Counted from the stretch's first letter, positions 53,776-62,673 are shown. The stretch: DNA of 64,000 nt from Polyangiaceae bacterium (GCA_013214025.1 JABSRN010000015.1:38189-102188); one strand, 5' to 3'. The notes: generated by a model not told the origin, from the letters alone. Numbers and translations: made by a program.

Positions 53776-54723
53776 TCAGTCTTTCAACATCTGACGGGCG
53801 ACTTCGTTTCGATCGCGTTCGCTCGTCGTGGGGTAGATAGCCAGAAAACGCGCGTCGCTAAGCTGGCTTGCCAGTTTGCACGTATACCCCTTCTGCCCGA
53901 CGATTTGGACCGCTGTTGTGAGTGCTCTTACGTTCATCTCGCACGAATACAGTTTGGCTGCAGCGCAGTGCCCAGAGTGGGACTCTGTTTGGCCCCATCG
54001 CTGCGCCGAGTGTTCGACACTGAGCTCCGCTGCTCGCAGTTCCGTGGCGAGGTCACTCAGCATGAAGTGCAGTGTCTGTTCTTGAGCGGGCAGAGCCTTT
54101 CCTGAACGCAGGTAGTTGACGGTGGCGGTGAGCGCAGTATCCGCTATTCCCAGGGCCATTGCCGCCACGCCGAGGCGCAATCGGTCCTCGAGGCCGGCGC
54201 CCTCCGCATTCCGAGCCGGCACGCGCTTCCAGTTTGGGTCGAACTCGGCGGGGAGGCTAACTTGTCGCGGCCCGAGATTGCGGAGCCCGATAGCGACTCC
54301 CAACGGTTGGCTCTGACAGAGTTCGGTGGGCACCTCCCACAGAACTCGCGTCGCATTATCGCCAGTTTCGACCCACGCGAACGCGGCAAGCTCCCAGCCA
54401 AGAGCGGCGTAGCTAGCGTCTCCTGTCGTGGCATCGGTTGTGGGGACTAGGACGGTTCGAAGAATGGGCGTATCAGCTTCAGTCCACGGCATCGTCGATG
54501 TCATCGCCAAGAATGCCGCGGATGGGGAGATTTGGCTCAGCTCGCGGATATGCGCGCACCACTCGATAACGCCGCTCGTCAGTTTCGCGTGAGCATGGGA
54601 GAGCACTTCAGTCGCCGAGCGCCGCTGCTCCGCGAACTGATCGGTACCGCTAGCGCCGAAGGCGTCCAGCGCCAGCGCTTCAGGGCGGCTCAAGGGAGCG
54701 GGACTCGGACGGGACGCAGACAT
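53776..54723 (-). CDS. Acyl-CoA-dehydrogenase-like protein, shortened, probably non-catalytic
   Basis: The 315-residue protein is shorter than acyl-CoA dehydrogenases (about 380). The C-terminal helical domain is recognisable: RLGVAAMALGIADTALTATVNYL, then QEQTLHFMLSDLATELRAAEL, QIVGQKGYTC (family QxxGGxGY) and TSERDRNEVARQML (family GTSEIxRxxIAR). The N-terminal half is only loosely similar, and the flavin-contact motifs of the middle beta domain (ITEPxAGSD, WITNG) are absent. The ALGLRNLG segment is the best internal match. It is therefore unlikely to bind FAD normally. Gene order HAD, ACAD-like, lipoprotein and SDR on the minus strand suggests one transcript. Confidence 0.6.
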   Translation of the reverse strand: MSASRPSPAPLSRPEALALDAFGASGTDQFAEQRRSATEVLSHAHAKLTSGVIEWCAHIRELSQISPSAAFLAMTSTMPWTEADTPILRTVLVPTTDATTGDASYAALGWELAAFAWVETGDNATRVLWEVPTELCQSQPLGVAIGLRNLGPRQVSLPAEFDPNWKRVPARNAEGAGLEDRLRLGVAAMALGIADTALTATVNYLRSGKALPAQEQTLHFMLSDLATELRAAELSVEHSAQRWGQTESHSGHCAAAKLYSCEMNVRALTTAVQIVGQKGYTCKLASQLSDARFLAIYPTTSERDRNEVARQMLKD

Positions 54724-54828
54724 ACGGACGACGGCCCCCCTAGCGTAGCACCGCTATCGGGCATCGTCGCGGGAGGGCAGCAGTGACGACTGCGCCTACG
54801 TCCGATAGCGCGATCGAGCCGGCAGAAC

Positions 54829-55605
54829 TCATTCGATTACGAATATCGGATCGAGCTTGTTCAGACAGAGTTTCAACGCTTGTTTGGGGAACACGGCTAC
54901 CTTTACGACCGCTCGCTGGAGCATTTCGCTGTCGAAAATATTGTCTCCAAAGCCGCCGAGCCACTCAGAGCTGGCGAGGTGCTTCGCGCATGCGCTCAGC
55001 TTGGTGGGACCGTAGAGCAGCGGGGTATCCAGCTGCGGTTGGATCGTTCCGTCGGTGAGCTGTGGCCGGCAGGCGAGGATATCCGACGGGGCTAGCTGCC
55101 AACTGGCCCGAACGGCCTGCCTCACTATGGCGAGGGGCGATGCGCTGACGACAACACAGCGCCAGCCCTGGGCACTCGCTTGCGCGAGTATGGGGGCCAG
55201 CGCATCTTGGCGCCGGGTGGAGAACGAAGCTGCTTCCAGCGCCGCCACGATGAGATCGTCGAGCTGACCTTCTGTGAAGCCGGCGTAACACCAACACATC
55301 ATTTCGCAGACGAGATCTTCGGGGACTTTTCCTGCAAGATAGGCCTGGAAAAGTGTGTCTGCGACTTGATTGGAATCTCCGTCGTCGGCCAGGTCGTACT
55401 GACTAGCTACGTCGCGCAGTGCCTGGAGCGGCAGCTCCCGAAGCATTCGGTTCTTGGTGGCGAACTGAAACACATCTTCGCTGGCGTCGCCTTGCCAGAG
55501 AGTGCCATCACCGTCGAACACGAGAGCACGAGAATCTGTCTGATCCTGGGCGCGTAAGAGGGCCTCGGCGATGTCGCAGACGATGGCTGGGGCAGAGGAG
55601 GTCAT
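54829..55605 (-). CDS. HAD-superfamily phosphatase, SerB-like
   Basis: The 258-residue protein carries HAD motif I VFDGDGTLW (nucleophile and acid/base Asp), motif II Ser in VVVSASPLA, a Lys in GPTKLSAC, and motif IV GFGDNIFDSEML. A helical cap lies between motif I and II (about 45-140). This is the HAD-IB type that includes phosphoserine phosphatase and lipid-phosphate enzymes; the substrate is unknown. Divergent from the M20 gene. It is 105 bases upstream of the ACAD-like gene. Confidence 0.8.
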   Translation of the reverse strand: MTSSAPAIVCDIAEALLRAQDQTDSRALVFDGDGTLWQGDASEDVFQFATKNRMLRELPLQALRDVASQYDLADDGDSNQVADTLFQAYLAGKVPEDLVCEMMCWCYAGFTEGQLDDLIVAALEAASFSTRRQDALAPILAQASAQGWRCVVVSASPLAIVRQAVRASWQLAPSDILACRPQLTDGTIQPQLDTPLLYGPTKLSACAKHLASSEWLGGFGDNIFDSEMLQRAVVKVAVFPKQALKLCLNKLDPIFVIE

Positions 55606-55793
55606 GGGGACGGGCTGCGTCGCGCCTATCCGGCGCCGGCGTTGGGAGATCTTGGTCGACGGGGGGACGGCTGTCGAGCGCTGCTGTGCAATTCATTCGG
55701 GCGTACACCGGCCGACTGGGGCGCGGTGCAATTCGTCGCGGGAGGCTTGCACAGGGGTGCGGGCGCGGCTCGCTCCGCGCTAGAGTGCGCTCA

Positions 55794-57092
55794 GTGAAAC
55801 AGCTAAAATTGAACGAAGAACGATTCCTGAGGCTCCTTTCTGATTTCGTCGGGAACGGCGAGCGCCTGCAAAATTGTCCGCCAGCCGGATTGATCCCTGA
55901 AGAGGCGTTGGTCGCCGATGAGGTGAGCGCCCAGCTGCGTCCGCATGTCGAGAGCGGGTACCTGCGCTTGGAGTCACTGCAGGCTCCGGGGCACGAGAGA
56001 CGGCCGAGTCTCGTAATTACCGTTCCGGGTAGCGGTCCGCGCACTGTCGGATTTGTCGGGGCGCATTTTGACGTGGTGCCGGCGAACAAAACCCAAGAGG
56101 GGTGGGAACGTGAGCCTTTTGAGCTGACCGTGGAAGACGGCGTTTTGTATGGGCGTGGTGTGACGGACTGTTTGGGTCACGTCGCGTTGCTCACGGACTG
56201 GGTGGTACAGCTGGCGGAGAACAACATCCAGCCGGAGGCGACGATTAAGATCGTGTTCATCGCAAACGAAGAAGAAGCCCCGCAGCCCGATATCGGCTTG
56301 GACTACGTCGTCTCCGAGGGAGCGCTTGATGGGTTGGTCGACGGTCCCTTGTATTGGCTCGATAGCGCGGACTTTGGTCCGACGGTGGGCACCGGCGGCA
56401 TGGCGATGTGGCAGCTGGAGGTGCAGGGGGTTTCGGGCCATTCGGGATTTGCTCACAACTGTGTCAACGCCTTGGAGCTTGGCGCAGCGACCAGCTTGGC
56501 TCTCAGCGCTTGGTTCGCAGATCGATTCCCCCCGCACGCCGACGAGCCCAAGTGGGGTTTTCTGAGTAGCTCCACACTGAAGGCGACTACGATTGTCGCA
56601 GACAACACCAAGGTGACGAAGATTCCAGGTGCGGTCACGCTCGGCGGCGATATCCGCCTCACACCCTTCTATGACGTCAAAGATGCCTTGGCAGAGGCGG
56701 CAGCATTTGTCGAACGCCTCAACGATGGATTCGCTAAGGGAGAGGCACCTGTTGGATTTCCAAGCGTTCAAACGGCGGACGGGGAGGCCGGTGTGGTTCG
56801 ATTTTCGGCCAATGGGCGATTTATGGAGGGCATCGCTTGCGATCTGGATTCCACGGGTTTGGCGTCCTTGAAAGCGGCGATGACCGATGTGGTCGGCGAG
56901 GGCGGAGTGAGTCAGTTTTCGATGACCGGCTCGCTCCCTCTTGTGCGCGATCTACAGCGGCGCGGTTTTGATGTGCAAATTACGGGCTTCGGCAATAGCC
57001 GCTATTACCACGCGCCCAACGAGCAAGCGTCCCTCGATCATTTTCGGCAGGGCTTTCAGATCCTGTGCGAGTTGCTGCCGCGCATGGCATGA
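55794..57092 (+). CDS. M20-family metallopeptidase, acetylornithine deacetylase-like
   Basis: From GTG 55794 the protein has 432 residues. Metal-site signatures: FVGAHFDVVP (His, Asp), GRGVTDCLGH (bridging Asp), FIANEEEAP (Glu pair, catalytic base), DSADFG and the distal YYHAPNE (His). A dimerisation (lid) domain lies between, with GVSGHSGFAH. The pattern fits the acetylornithine deacetylase branch, including the plant-type enzymes, but dipeptidase or other deacylase activity is possible. The frame is open further upstream, where it overlaps the divergent HAD gene, and that part is rejected. No arginine genes are adjacent. Confidence 0.84.
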   Translation: MKQLKLNEERFLRLLSDFVGNGERLQNCPPAGLIPEEALVADEVSAQLRPHVESGYLRLESLQAPGHERRPSLVITVPGSGPRTVGFVGAHFDVVPANKTQEGWEREPFELTVEDGVLYGRGVTDCLGHVALLTDWVVQLAENNIQPEATIKIVFIANEEEAPQPDIGLDYVVSEGALDGLVDGPLYWLDSADFGPTVGTGGMAMWQLEVQGVSGHSGFAHNCVNALELGAATSLALSAWFADRFPPHADEPKWGFLSSSTLKATTIVADNTKVTKIPGAVTLGGDIRLTPFYDVKDALAEAAAFVERLNDGFAKGEAPVGFPSVQTADGEAGVVRFSANGRFMEGIACDLDSTGLASLKAAMTDVVGEGGVSQFSMTGSLPLVRDLQRRGFDVQITGFGNSRYYHAPNEQASLDHFRQGFQILCELLPRMA

Positions 57093-57139
57093 GCGAAAGC
57101 GCGCACATCTTCGAAAGCCCCCAGTAGGTGGACGGCGCA

Positions 57140-57170
57140 TAAAAAAACGCCACGTCCCGTAGGAGTGGCG
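57140..57170 (-). terminator. Rho-independent terminator of rpsT
   Basis: On the minus strand CGCCAC (57165-57170) and GTGGCG (57148-57153) form a 6-bp stem with an 11-base loop, followed at once by TTTTTTT (57141-57147). It lies 43 bases after the rpsT stop. It is the clearest intrinsic terminator in the window. Confidence 0.85.
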
Positions 57171-57212
57171 CTTTGTATCCGTGCCGAAGCGCGGACAGTG
57201 GTAGGTAGCTAG

Positions 57213-57479
57213 CTAGCTAGCGATCTTGTTCAGCGCAAGTTGGATGCGCGAGATGCTGCGAGCGGCGGTGTTCTTCTTGAGCACGCCCTGGGTGACCGAG
57301 CGGGCAATCGCGAGGATCGCCGCATGAACGCCGTCTTTCGCGGCCGCAAAGTCTCCAGCTTCGATGGCGGCACGGGCTTTTTTGACCTTGGTGCGCATGG
57401 CGGTGCGGATGTTCTTGTTGCGCAGTTCCCGCTTGAGGATTTGGCGGTGACGCTTCTGGGCTGAGGGATGATTGGCCAT
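57213..57479 (-). CDS. rpsT: 30S ribosomal protein S20
   Basis: The 88-residue basic helical protein starts MANHPSAQKRHRQILKRELRN, with NKNIRTAMRTKVKKARAAIE and the C-terminal NTAARSISRIQLALNKI, all typical of S20. A GGAGC site precedes the ATG. It is 17 bases after the 51-aa basic ORF and followed by the terminator at 57140-57170, so the two genes probably form one transcript. TAGC repeats (57207-57220) follow and overlap the stop. Confidence 0.96.
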   Translation of the reverse strand: MANHPSAQKRHRQILKRELRNKNIRTAMRTKVKKARAAIEAGDFAAAKDGVHAAILAIARSVTQGVLKKNTAARSISRIQLALNKIAS

Positions 57480-57496
57480 GTCTTATTGCTCCGGGC

Positions 57497-57652
57497 TCAG
57501 CCCGACTTGGTGGTCTTACTCGAGGGCTTGCCATCGAGATGAATGGGGAACTTGGGGGTGCCGTTTTTTGCGGCAAGCTTCTTACGACGGCGACCACCGT
57601 TTGAGTGGTTACGATCTCGTCGAGCTTCGGTCTGGGCGGTTGCTGAAACCAT
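57497..57652 (-). CDS. Small basic 51-residue protein upstream of rpsT
   Basis: ATG 57652 is preceded by a good GAGGAA ribosome site. The 51 residues MVSATAQTEARRDRNHSNGGR...KLAAKNGTPKFPIHLDGKPSS are highly basic, rich in Arg, Lys, Asn and Gly, and without hydrophobic core segments, so it is probably disordered or RNA-binding. The ribosome site, position 17 bases before rpsT, and shared transcript support a real gene. I cannot match it to a known ribosomal protein. A longer frame to 57775 lacks a better start. Confidence 0.55.
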   Translation of the reverse strand: MVSATAQTEARRDRNHSNGGRRRKKLAAKNGTPKFPIHLDGKPSSKTTKSG

Positions 57653-57808
57653 TAGAATTTCCTCGTGAAACGCCGTATTTCGGGCGTTGGGGACGCGGAC
57701 TATGGGGGAACGACCCTGGCTTGTCAACCGTACCGTACGATTGTTCAGCATGACGCCGTCGGAGGGGTGTTCCACCGGGCCACTCGCACGAATAGAGACG
57801 CCGCTGAG

Positions 57809-59086
57809 CTAGCGCGGTCGGACGGAAATGCTCGTGCTGACGGTGTCTTGGGAGAACGGGCCGACCCGAGCTTGGGAAAGCGCCGAACGAATGCAGGTTT
57901 CAGAGGGGGAGTCGGCGGCGGGGCCTGTTACCCGTACCGATTTGACCCGGCCATCCGAACCGAAAGTAATGTGTCCCGTAGATGCCCGGGTTTGTCCGGC
58001 GACGCAGGCTCGGGCTTGACCCAGTACCCGTCCGATGGCCGCCTGGATGGCCCCGAGGGACGGGCGCGTCGGCAGGGCCGTGGTCTGCTCAGCGGGGCGC
58101 ATGTTGGGAGGCGCACTGCGGGAGGCCATCTTTTTCGTCGTAGGTTGTGGCTCGCGGCGCGGCGCCTGGGGCTTCGCCTTGGGCGAGGACCTTCGGCGAG
58201 CCGTGGGCACGGAGCCCTTGGTCTCTCTCAGTGTCATGACGGGTCGCGGGGATGCCTTGGGGAGGCTGTCGAGGCTCGCGGTGGATGGGCGACTATCGTT
58301 GTCGGCTTCCTCGAGGGAGGTCTCCTCCTCCCCGTCGTCGAGTTTCACAACCCCCTCCAGGCTTCGGTCTTCCGCTAGCTTCCCTGCGAGCGGGGGCGCC
58401 TTGGCGGCATTGCCGAAATCTGCGCTCGTTGGGCGGGTCTCAGCGGGAGCCTGAGCCAGGGTGTGTTCGGCGTCTGGTCCGCCAGCTGACATGTAGAGAA
58501 CGCAGCCTGCGGCTATCGCGGCGATAGCGGCGCCAACAGTGCCAAAGCGGGACCACGGGCCCGGAACGATCTCGCCTCGGGATGAACCCGTGGTGGATTC
58601 AGGGGAGTGGGCAACCGCCTCCGACCGCTCGGATATAGCCGGTACCGAGCTGGGTGCGGGTTCTTTAGGAGGGGCGACACCGGCGGGGCCTACTGGGGGC
58701 TGGCTCTTTTGCGCAATGGAGAGGGACTCTCTGACGACCTCGCTGTAGTCCTCCTTGGCAGGATCTGCCTCCAAGGCGTCCCGCGCCATAGCGGCGAGAC
58801 TTCGCGGATCGGACAAGGGTGGCGCGGCTATGGCGCCGGCGCTGTCTTCGGAGTCGTCATCGGTCGTCAAATCAGAGAGCGCGCCGTCGTCGGAATTCTG
58901 CGGCAAGGGGGCTGCCAAAATATCCAAGTCGCCGTCGTCGGCGGTACTGGCTTGGGAGATACGCTCCTCGATCTGTTTTGCCGAGGCTTCCCACTCCGAT
59001 TCGCTGCGCTCAGGCACAGACCAGTCCTTCAGCAACGCGTCGGCGGCTTCGGAAAGCTGTTGGTTTTTTAGCTCGGAGCCGCTCAT
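57809..59086 (-). CDS. Membrane protein, probable ECF sigma partner, with AgmX/PglI-like C-terminal domain
   Basis: The 425-residue protein starts with a cytoplasmic N-terminus (MSGSELKNQQLSEAADALLKDWSVPERSESEWEASA) that lacks the HxxxCxxC of zinc anti-sigma domains. A long acidic/Ser-Pro region leads to one transmembrane helix (about 184-203, GTVGAAIAAIAAGCVLYMSAG). After a Lys/Arg/Pro-rich segment comes a C-terminal module with the paired Cys pattern (GQARACVAGQTRASTGHITF...SETCIRSALSQARVGPF), as in the lipoprotein at 52994. Its ATG overlaps the sigma-factor TGA (ATGA), the usual arrangement for a sigma regulator, so an anti-sigma role is inferred. Confidence 0.7.
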   Translation of the reverse strand: MSGSELKNQQLSEAADALLKDWSVPERSESEWEASAKQIEERISQASTADDGDLDILAAPLPQNSDDGALSDLTTDDDSEDSAGAIAAPPLSDPRSLAAMARDALEADPAKEDYSEVVRESLSIAQKSQPPVGPAGVAPPKEPAPSSVPAISERSEAVAHSPESTTGSSRGEIVPGPWSRFGTVGAAIAAIAAGCVLYMSAGGPDAEHTLAQAPAETRPTSADFGNAAKAPPLAGKLAEDRSLEGVVKLDDGEEETSLEEADNDSRPSTASLDSLPKASPRPVMTLRETKGSVPTARRRSSPKAKPQAPRREPQPTTKKMASRSAPPNMRPAEQTTALPTRPSLGAIQAAIGRVLGQARACVAGQTRASTGHITFGSDGRVKSVRVTGPAADSPSETCIRSALSQARVGPFSQDTVSTSISVRPR

Positions 59087-59673
59087 GCTTCTCCCTCTTC
59101 TTGATTATGGCCTTGATCGGCGAGAAGCGCGCGTAGCTTTTTTCTGGCTTCATGGACGCGCCAGGCCACGGTGCCCTCGGGGCAACCGAGAATTTCGGCT
59201 GCTTCTCCGTGGCTTAGCCCATCGACAGCCACCATGATCAGCGTTGTCCGGAGGGTTTCGCTGAGGGCGTCGATGCCCCGACAGACGGCCTGGGCGAGCT
59301 CCTTGCGTTCGGTCGCGCGGTCCGGACTCGATCTGTCCGGGTGACGTTCGATCATCGCGCCCTCCACCCGAGGGTCGTCGATCGGCGTCGAATTCTTTGA
59401 GCGCTTTCGGGAACGAATCGTATTCAGCGATAGGTTGACCCCGATGCGATAGAACCAGGTGTAAGGCTGGCTTCGGCCGTCGAAGCGACTCAGTGCTCGG
59501 TACGCCCGTACAAAGGTGTCTTGGGCGACATCCTCGGCTTCTGCGGAGTTCTTCAGCATGTGCACTGCCATCCGATAGATGCGGGGCTGGTGACGCCGCA
59601 CCAATATCCCGAAGGCCTTTTGGTCGCCTCCTTGGGCGGCGACCATCAGCTCGGAGTCGTCGGTAGGCGGCAT
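59083..59673 (-). CDS. ECF-type RNA polymerase sigma factor
   Basis: The 196-residue group IV sigma factor has region 2 (about 20-85, NSAEAEDVAQDTFVRAYRALSRFDGRSQPYTWFYRIGVNL) and region 4 (about 130-190, LSETLRTTLIMVAVDGLSHGEAAEILGCPEGTVAWRVHEARKKL). RpoE-like. ATG 59673 is chosen; a GTG two codons upstream is possible. The frame is open further upstream but without homology. The start lies 247 bases after the S1 gene stop. Regulated by the partner gene whose start overlaps its stop. Confidence 0.92.
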   Translation of the reverse strand: MPPTDDSELMVAAQGGDQKAFGILVRRHQPRIYRMAVHMLKNSAEAEDVAQDTFVRAYRALSRFDGRSQPYTWFYRIGVNLSLNTIRSRKRSKNSTPIDDPRVEGAMIERHPDRSSPDRATERKELAQAVCRGIDALSETLRTTLIMVAVDGLSHGEAAEILGCPEGTVAWRVHEARKKLRALLADQGHNQEEGEA

Positions 59674-59920
59674 GCTCACAAGGAAACCGCCGCGCCCCGA
59701 GGACACGGCGGATATGGCTGAGAGTTGCGCAATTTGGCACGATCGTACAGTCCGATGTTTCGAGTCGTGCTGGATTTCGCGACCAACCGGCGACATCAAG
59801 GCCCGCTGTGGGGCCCTACATCTGACACCCAGGTGCCGCCTCTCTTGGGTGTAGCAGTGGGCGCACGGCCGCCCCACGCGCCTTGGAGCACGTAATATGG
59901 GGTCGCCGAGGGCGTGCGCG

Positions 59921-61711
59921 CTATTTCTTGAGGTGTTTTTTGAGCAGGTCGCCCAGGGTACCGAAGCCACCTTCTTCAGCGAGCTTCTTCCGGTAGTCCT
60001 TGTGGGCCTTGCGCTCTTCGTCTTGGGCGAGGCGGCTGATGCTCAGCTTGGGCTCGCCGCGGCGCGGGTCGACATCGAGCACTTTGACGGTGAGCTTCGT
60101 GCCCATCTTGAAATGCTTGCGCAGGTCTGTCCCACGCTCTGTGCCGGTTTGTCCTGCCGGGATGAAACCTCGCGCTCCGCGTCCGGTTGCACCGAGAACG
60201 CGCACGACGATGCCGGGGCCTTCTGCTTTCAACACCTCGACCTCAAGGGTCGCGTTGCGGGCGATCTTCTGAGGTTTCTCGTCGGCTTTGTCGCCGGTCA
60301 ATGCGGGGTGAAGCGACACCTTGCGGTTCTTGGTGTCGAAGCGATGCACGACCACTTCAACCTCTTCGCCAACCTTGACGACAGATTCGGGGCTATCGAT
60401 TCGCGTGAAGCTCAGATCCGCGACGTGAAGCAGTCCCTCGATGTCGTCATCGAGTTTCGTGAAAGCTCCGAAGTTGAGGATCTTCGTGATGGTCGTCTTG
60501 AGCTTAGTGCCAGGTTTGTACTTCTCCTTGGCGGCGGCCCAGGGATCCTCGATCAGCTCTTTGCGGCTGAGCCAGATCTTGCCCTTTTCGTCGATCTTCG
60601 TGATCTTGACGTCGAACTTGTCGCCCGGCTTGAACAGATCGGCCATGCGGGCGCGGGGATCGTGGCTCGCTTCAGTGACGTGAACCAAGCCTTCGAGATT
60701 TTCAGCGCTGGGTAGGGCGACAAAGGCACCCCACTCGACAACCGTACGCACCACGCCTTCGCGTACTTGGCCCTCTTCCAACAGTTCACGGGCCTTCTGA
60801 CGACGCTCGTGAGCCTCTGCTTCGAGCATGGGGCGGCGGGTGACGACTACGTCGCGGCCGGCCTTCTCGTATTGCAGTACTTTAAAGTCGAGCACGCTGC
60901 CGAGCAGGCCAGCAAAGTTCGCGTTCTGCGGGTGCAGATCGATACCTGATGCCGGTGCGAAGGCACGCACGCCCTGGATGTCCACCTCTACGCCGCCCTT
61001 GATGACGCCGGTGACGAGACCGCGGATGAGCTCGCCTTCTTTGTGGGCCTTTTCGACGATGGGTTTCGCTTCTTCTTCTCGGAGGGGCTTACGAGTCAGC
61101 ACGACGAGGCCGCCTCGGCCGCCGTCTTGATGGACTCGAGCCACGAATCGGTCGCCTTCGGAGGGCACGAGATCGTCCGCTTCCATCTCTCCGCGATCAA
61201 AGACGGCCAGCGCCTTGCCAGCCAGATCGATCATGATGGCGTTTTCTAGAATCGACGTTACGAGGCCGAACACCTCTTCGCCGACGTGGAAGGGTGCGCG
61301 CTCAGTCGCCGGCGGGCCTCTTCGTTCGCTGGAGGCTTCGCTGCCGTCGGCGTTCTTCTTTTTCTTGCGCCGTCGCTTTCGTTTTTTCTTCGGCTTGTCG
61401 CCGTCAGCCGGCGTCTCGCCGTCAGCCTTGGCTTCGCCGTCAGCCTTGGCTTCGCCGTCAGTCTTGGCGCCGTCAGCTTTGGCTTCGCCGTCGGCCTTGG
61501 CTTCGTCAGCTTTTGGCTCGCTTTCCGCCTTGGCTTCGGGTGTCGGCGCGTCGGTGGTGCTGCCCTCGGCAGGGACTGCATCGGCAGGCGTCTCGCCTCG
61601 GGCAGTCTCGGCACTGGCGGCCGCGTTGCCGTTGGCTTCGGGGGTAGAGGTTTCCGCGGGGGATGCGGGCGTCGCGGCTTCTGAGCCGACGGGATCTGTA
61701 ATTTCAGTCAT
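59921..61711 (-). CDS. S1 RNA-binding repeat protein (ribosomal protein S1-like)
   Basis: From ATG 61711, 596 residues: about 130 low-complexity residues, then five OB-fold S1 domains. The N-terminal part has tandem EAKADG-type hexamers, about six copies including variants (EAKADG, AKTDG) at about 62-95, followed by the basic stretch KKKRKRRRKKKK. The S1 domains begin at HVGEEVFGLV, ELIRGLVTGV, QVREGVVRTVVEWGAF, TKLKTTITKILNFGAF and a divergent fifth near ATLEVEVLKA. The third and fourth are the most canonical (WGAFVAL...GLVHVTE; FGAFTKL...GLLHVADLS). An additional S1-repeat protein, not necessarily the main ribosomal S1, and likely RNA-binding. C-terminus RKKLAEEGGFGTLGDLLKKHL. Confidence 0.85.
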   Translation of the reverse strand: MTEITDPVGSEAATPASPAETSTPEANGNAAASAETARGETPADAVPAEGSTTDAPTPEAKAESEPKADEAKADGEAKADGAKTDGEAKADGEAKADGETPADGDKPKKKRKRRRKKKKNADGSEASSERRGPPATERAPFHVGEEVFGLVTSILENAIMIDLAGKALAVFDRGEMEADDLVPSEGDRFVARVHQDGGRGGLVVLTRKPLREEEAKPIVEKAHKEGELIRGLVTGVIKGGVEVDIQGVRAFAPASGIDLHPQNANFAGLLGSVLDFKVLQYEKAGRDVVVTRRPMLEAEAHERRQKARELLEEGQVREGVVRTVVEWGAFVALPSAENLEGLVHVTEASHDPRARMADLFKPGDKFDVKITKIDEKGKIWLSRKELIEDPWAAAKEKYKPGTKLKTTITKILNFGAFTKLDDDIEGLLHVADLSFTRIDSPESVVKVGEEVEVVVHRFDTKNRKVSLHPALTGDKADEKPQKIARNATLEVEVLKAEGPGIVVRVLGATGRGARGFIPAGQTGTERGTDLRKHFKMGTKLTVKVLDVDPRRGEPKLSISRLAQDEERKAHKDYRKKLAEEGGFGTLGDLLKKHLKK

Positions 61712-61794
61712 GGGTACTCTGCACCGCCGATACAGCGGGTCGTGTCGTATATCGCGCATCTGCGCGTCTGCCAACGACGGGAAAATTAGCGGGT

Positions 61795-62673
61795 TTAGCT
61801 CACGACCGGGAGTCGGCGCTGAGTGCCGCCGCTGCGGTCGATTTCCACTGCGGGTGCGGCGCTTTGTTGCTCATCGCAGCGCTCCATCAGCTCCTCGGCT
61901 ACCGCGATAATGCACTTTGCGACGGCTGAGCCCGGGGAGGCCTGGACCACGGGGGTGCCCGCGTCTGCCCATTCGCGGATTTTCGGGTCGACGGGGACCT
62001 GGCCGATGAGCGGAGCCTCGGCGAATTCGGCGACCTTCTGTCCGCCGCCTTTGCCGAATATCTCGTGTTTTGTGTCGCAGGAGTCGCACAGGAAATAGCT
62101 CATATTTTCAATCACTCCGAGAATCGGAATGCCGACTTTTTTCGCCATGCTGACGGACTTGTAGACGTCCATCAGTGCCACTTCCTGGGGAGTCGTGACG
62201 ATCACAGCCCCGGTGGACTCGACCTGTTGGGACAGCGTGAGGGCGATATCGCCGGTGCCGGGCGGCAGGTCGAGCAGCAAATAGTCGAGCTCGCCCCAAT
62301 CGACGTCGTTCAGGAACTGAACCAGTGCTCCGTGAAGCATCGGACCGCGCCACACGATGGCGCTCTTGGGATCCTCGAGCATGAAGCCGATGCTCATGAG
62401 CTTGACGCCGAAGCGCTCGAGAGGCTGGATTTTCTTGCCGTCACTCATCGGGCGGCCCGTAATTCCGAGCATGGTCGGGATACTGGGTCCGTACATATCC
62501 GCGTCCAACAAGCCGACACGATGACCGGAACGGCTGAGGGCGAGTGCCAGGTTGGTGCACATCGAACTCTTGCCGACGCCGCCTTTGCCACTCATCACGA
62601 GTACGACGTTTTTTACGTTGGGGATTTTTTGCCCTTTGGATTGAGCGGGGGCGTGGGAATGCGCTTCGGTCAC
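61795..62673 (-). CDS. mrp: Mrp/NBP35-family P-loop ATPase (Fe-S cluster carrier)
   Basis: The 292-residue protein has the deviant Walker A GKGGVGKSSMCTNLALALS, LDADMYGPSIPTMLGI, the LDLPPGTGDIALTLSQ segment, and the C-terminal CxxC in YFLCDSCDTKHEIFGKGGG, which binds the bridging Fe-S cluster. The DUF59 N-terminal domain seen in some relatives is missing, leaving the short form. The start is GTG at 62673. It transfers Fe-S clusters to apoproteins. Located between the kinase gene (55 bases upstream) and the S1 gene (83 bases downstream). Confidence 0.94.
   Translation of the reverse strand: MTEAHSHAPAQSKGQKIPNVKNVVLVMSGKGGVGKSSMCTNLALALSRSGHRVGLLDADMYGPSIPTMLGITGRPMSDGKKIQPLERFGVKLMSIGFMLEDPKSAIVWRGPMLHGALVQFLNDVDWGELDYLLLDLPPGTGDIALTLSQQVESTGAVIVTTPQEVALMDVYKSVSMAKKVGIPILGVIENMSYFLCDSCDTKHEIFGKGGGQKVAEFAEAPLIGQVPVDPKIREWADAGTPVVQASPGSAVAKCIIAVAEELMERCDEQQSAAPAVEIDRSGGTQRRLPVVS

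Noticed and set aside
57200..57222. TAGC tandem tetranucleotides at the rpsT end
   Set aside because: Only about four units, overlapping the stop codon; too short to call a functional repeat.
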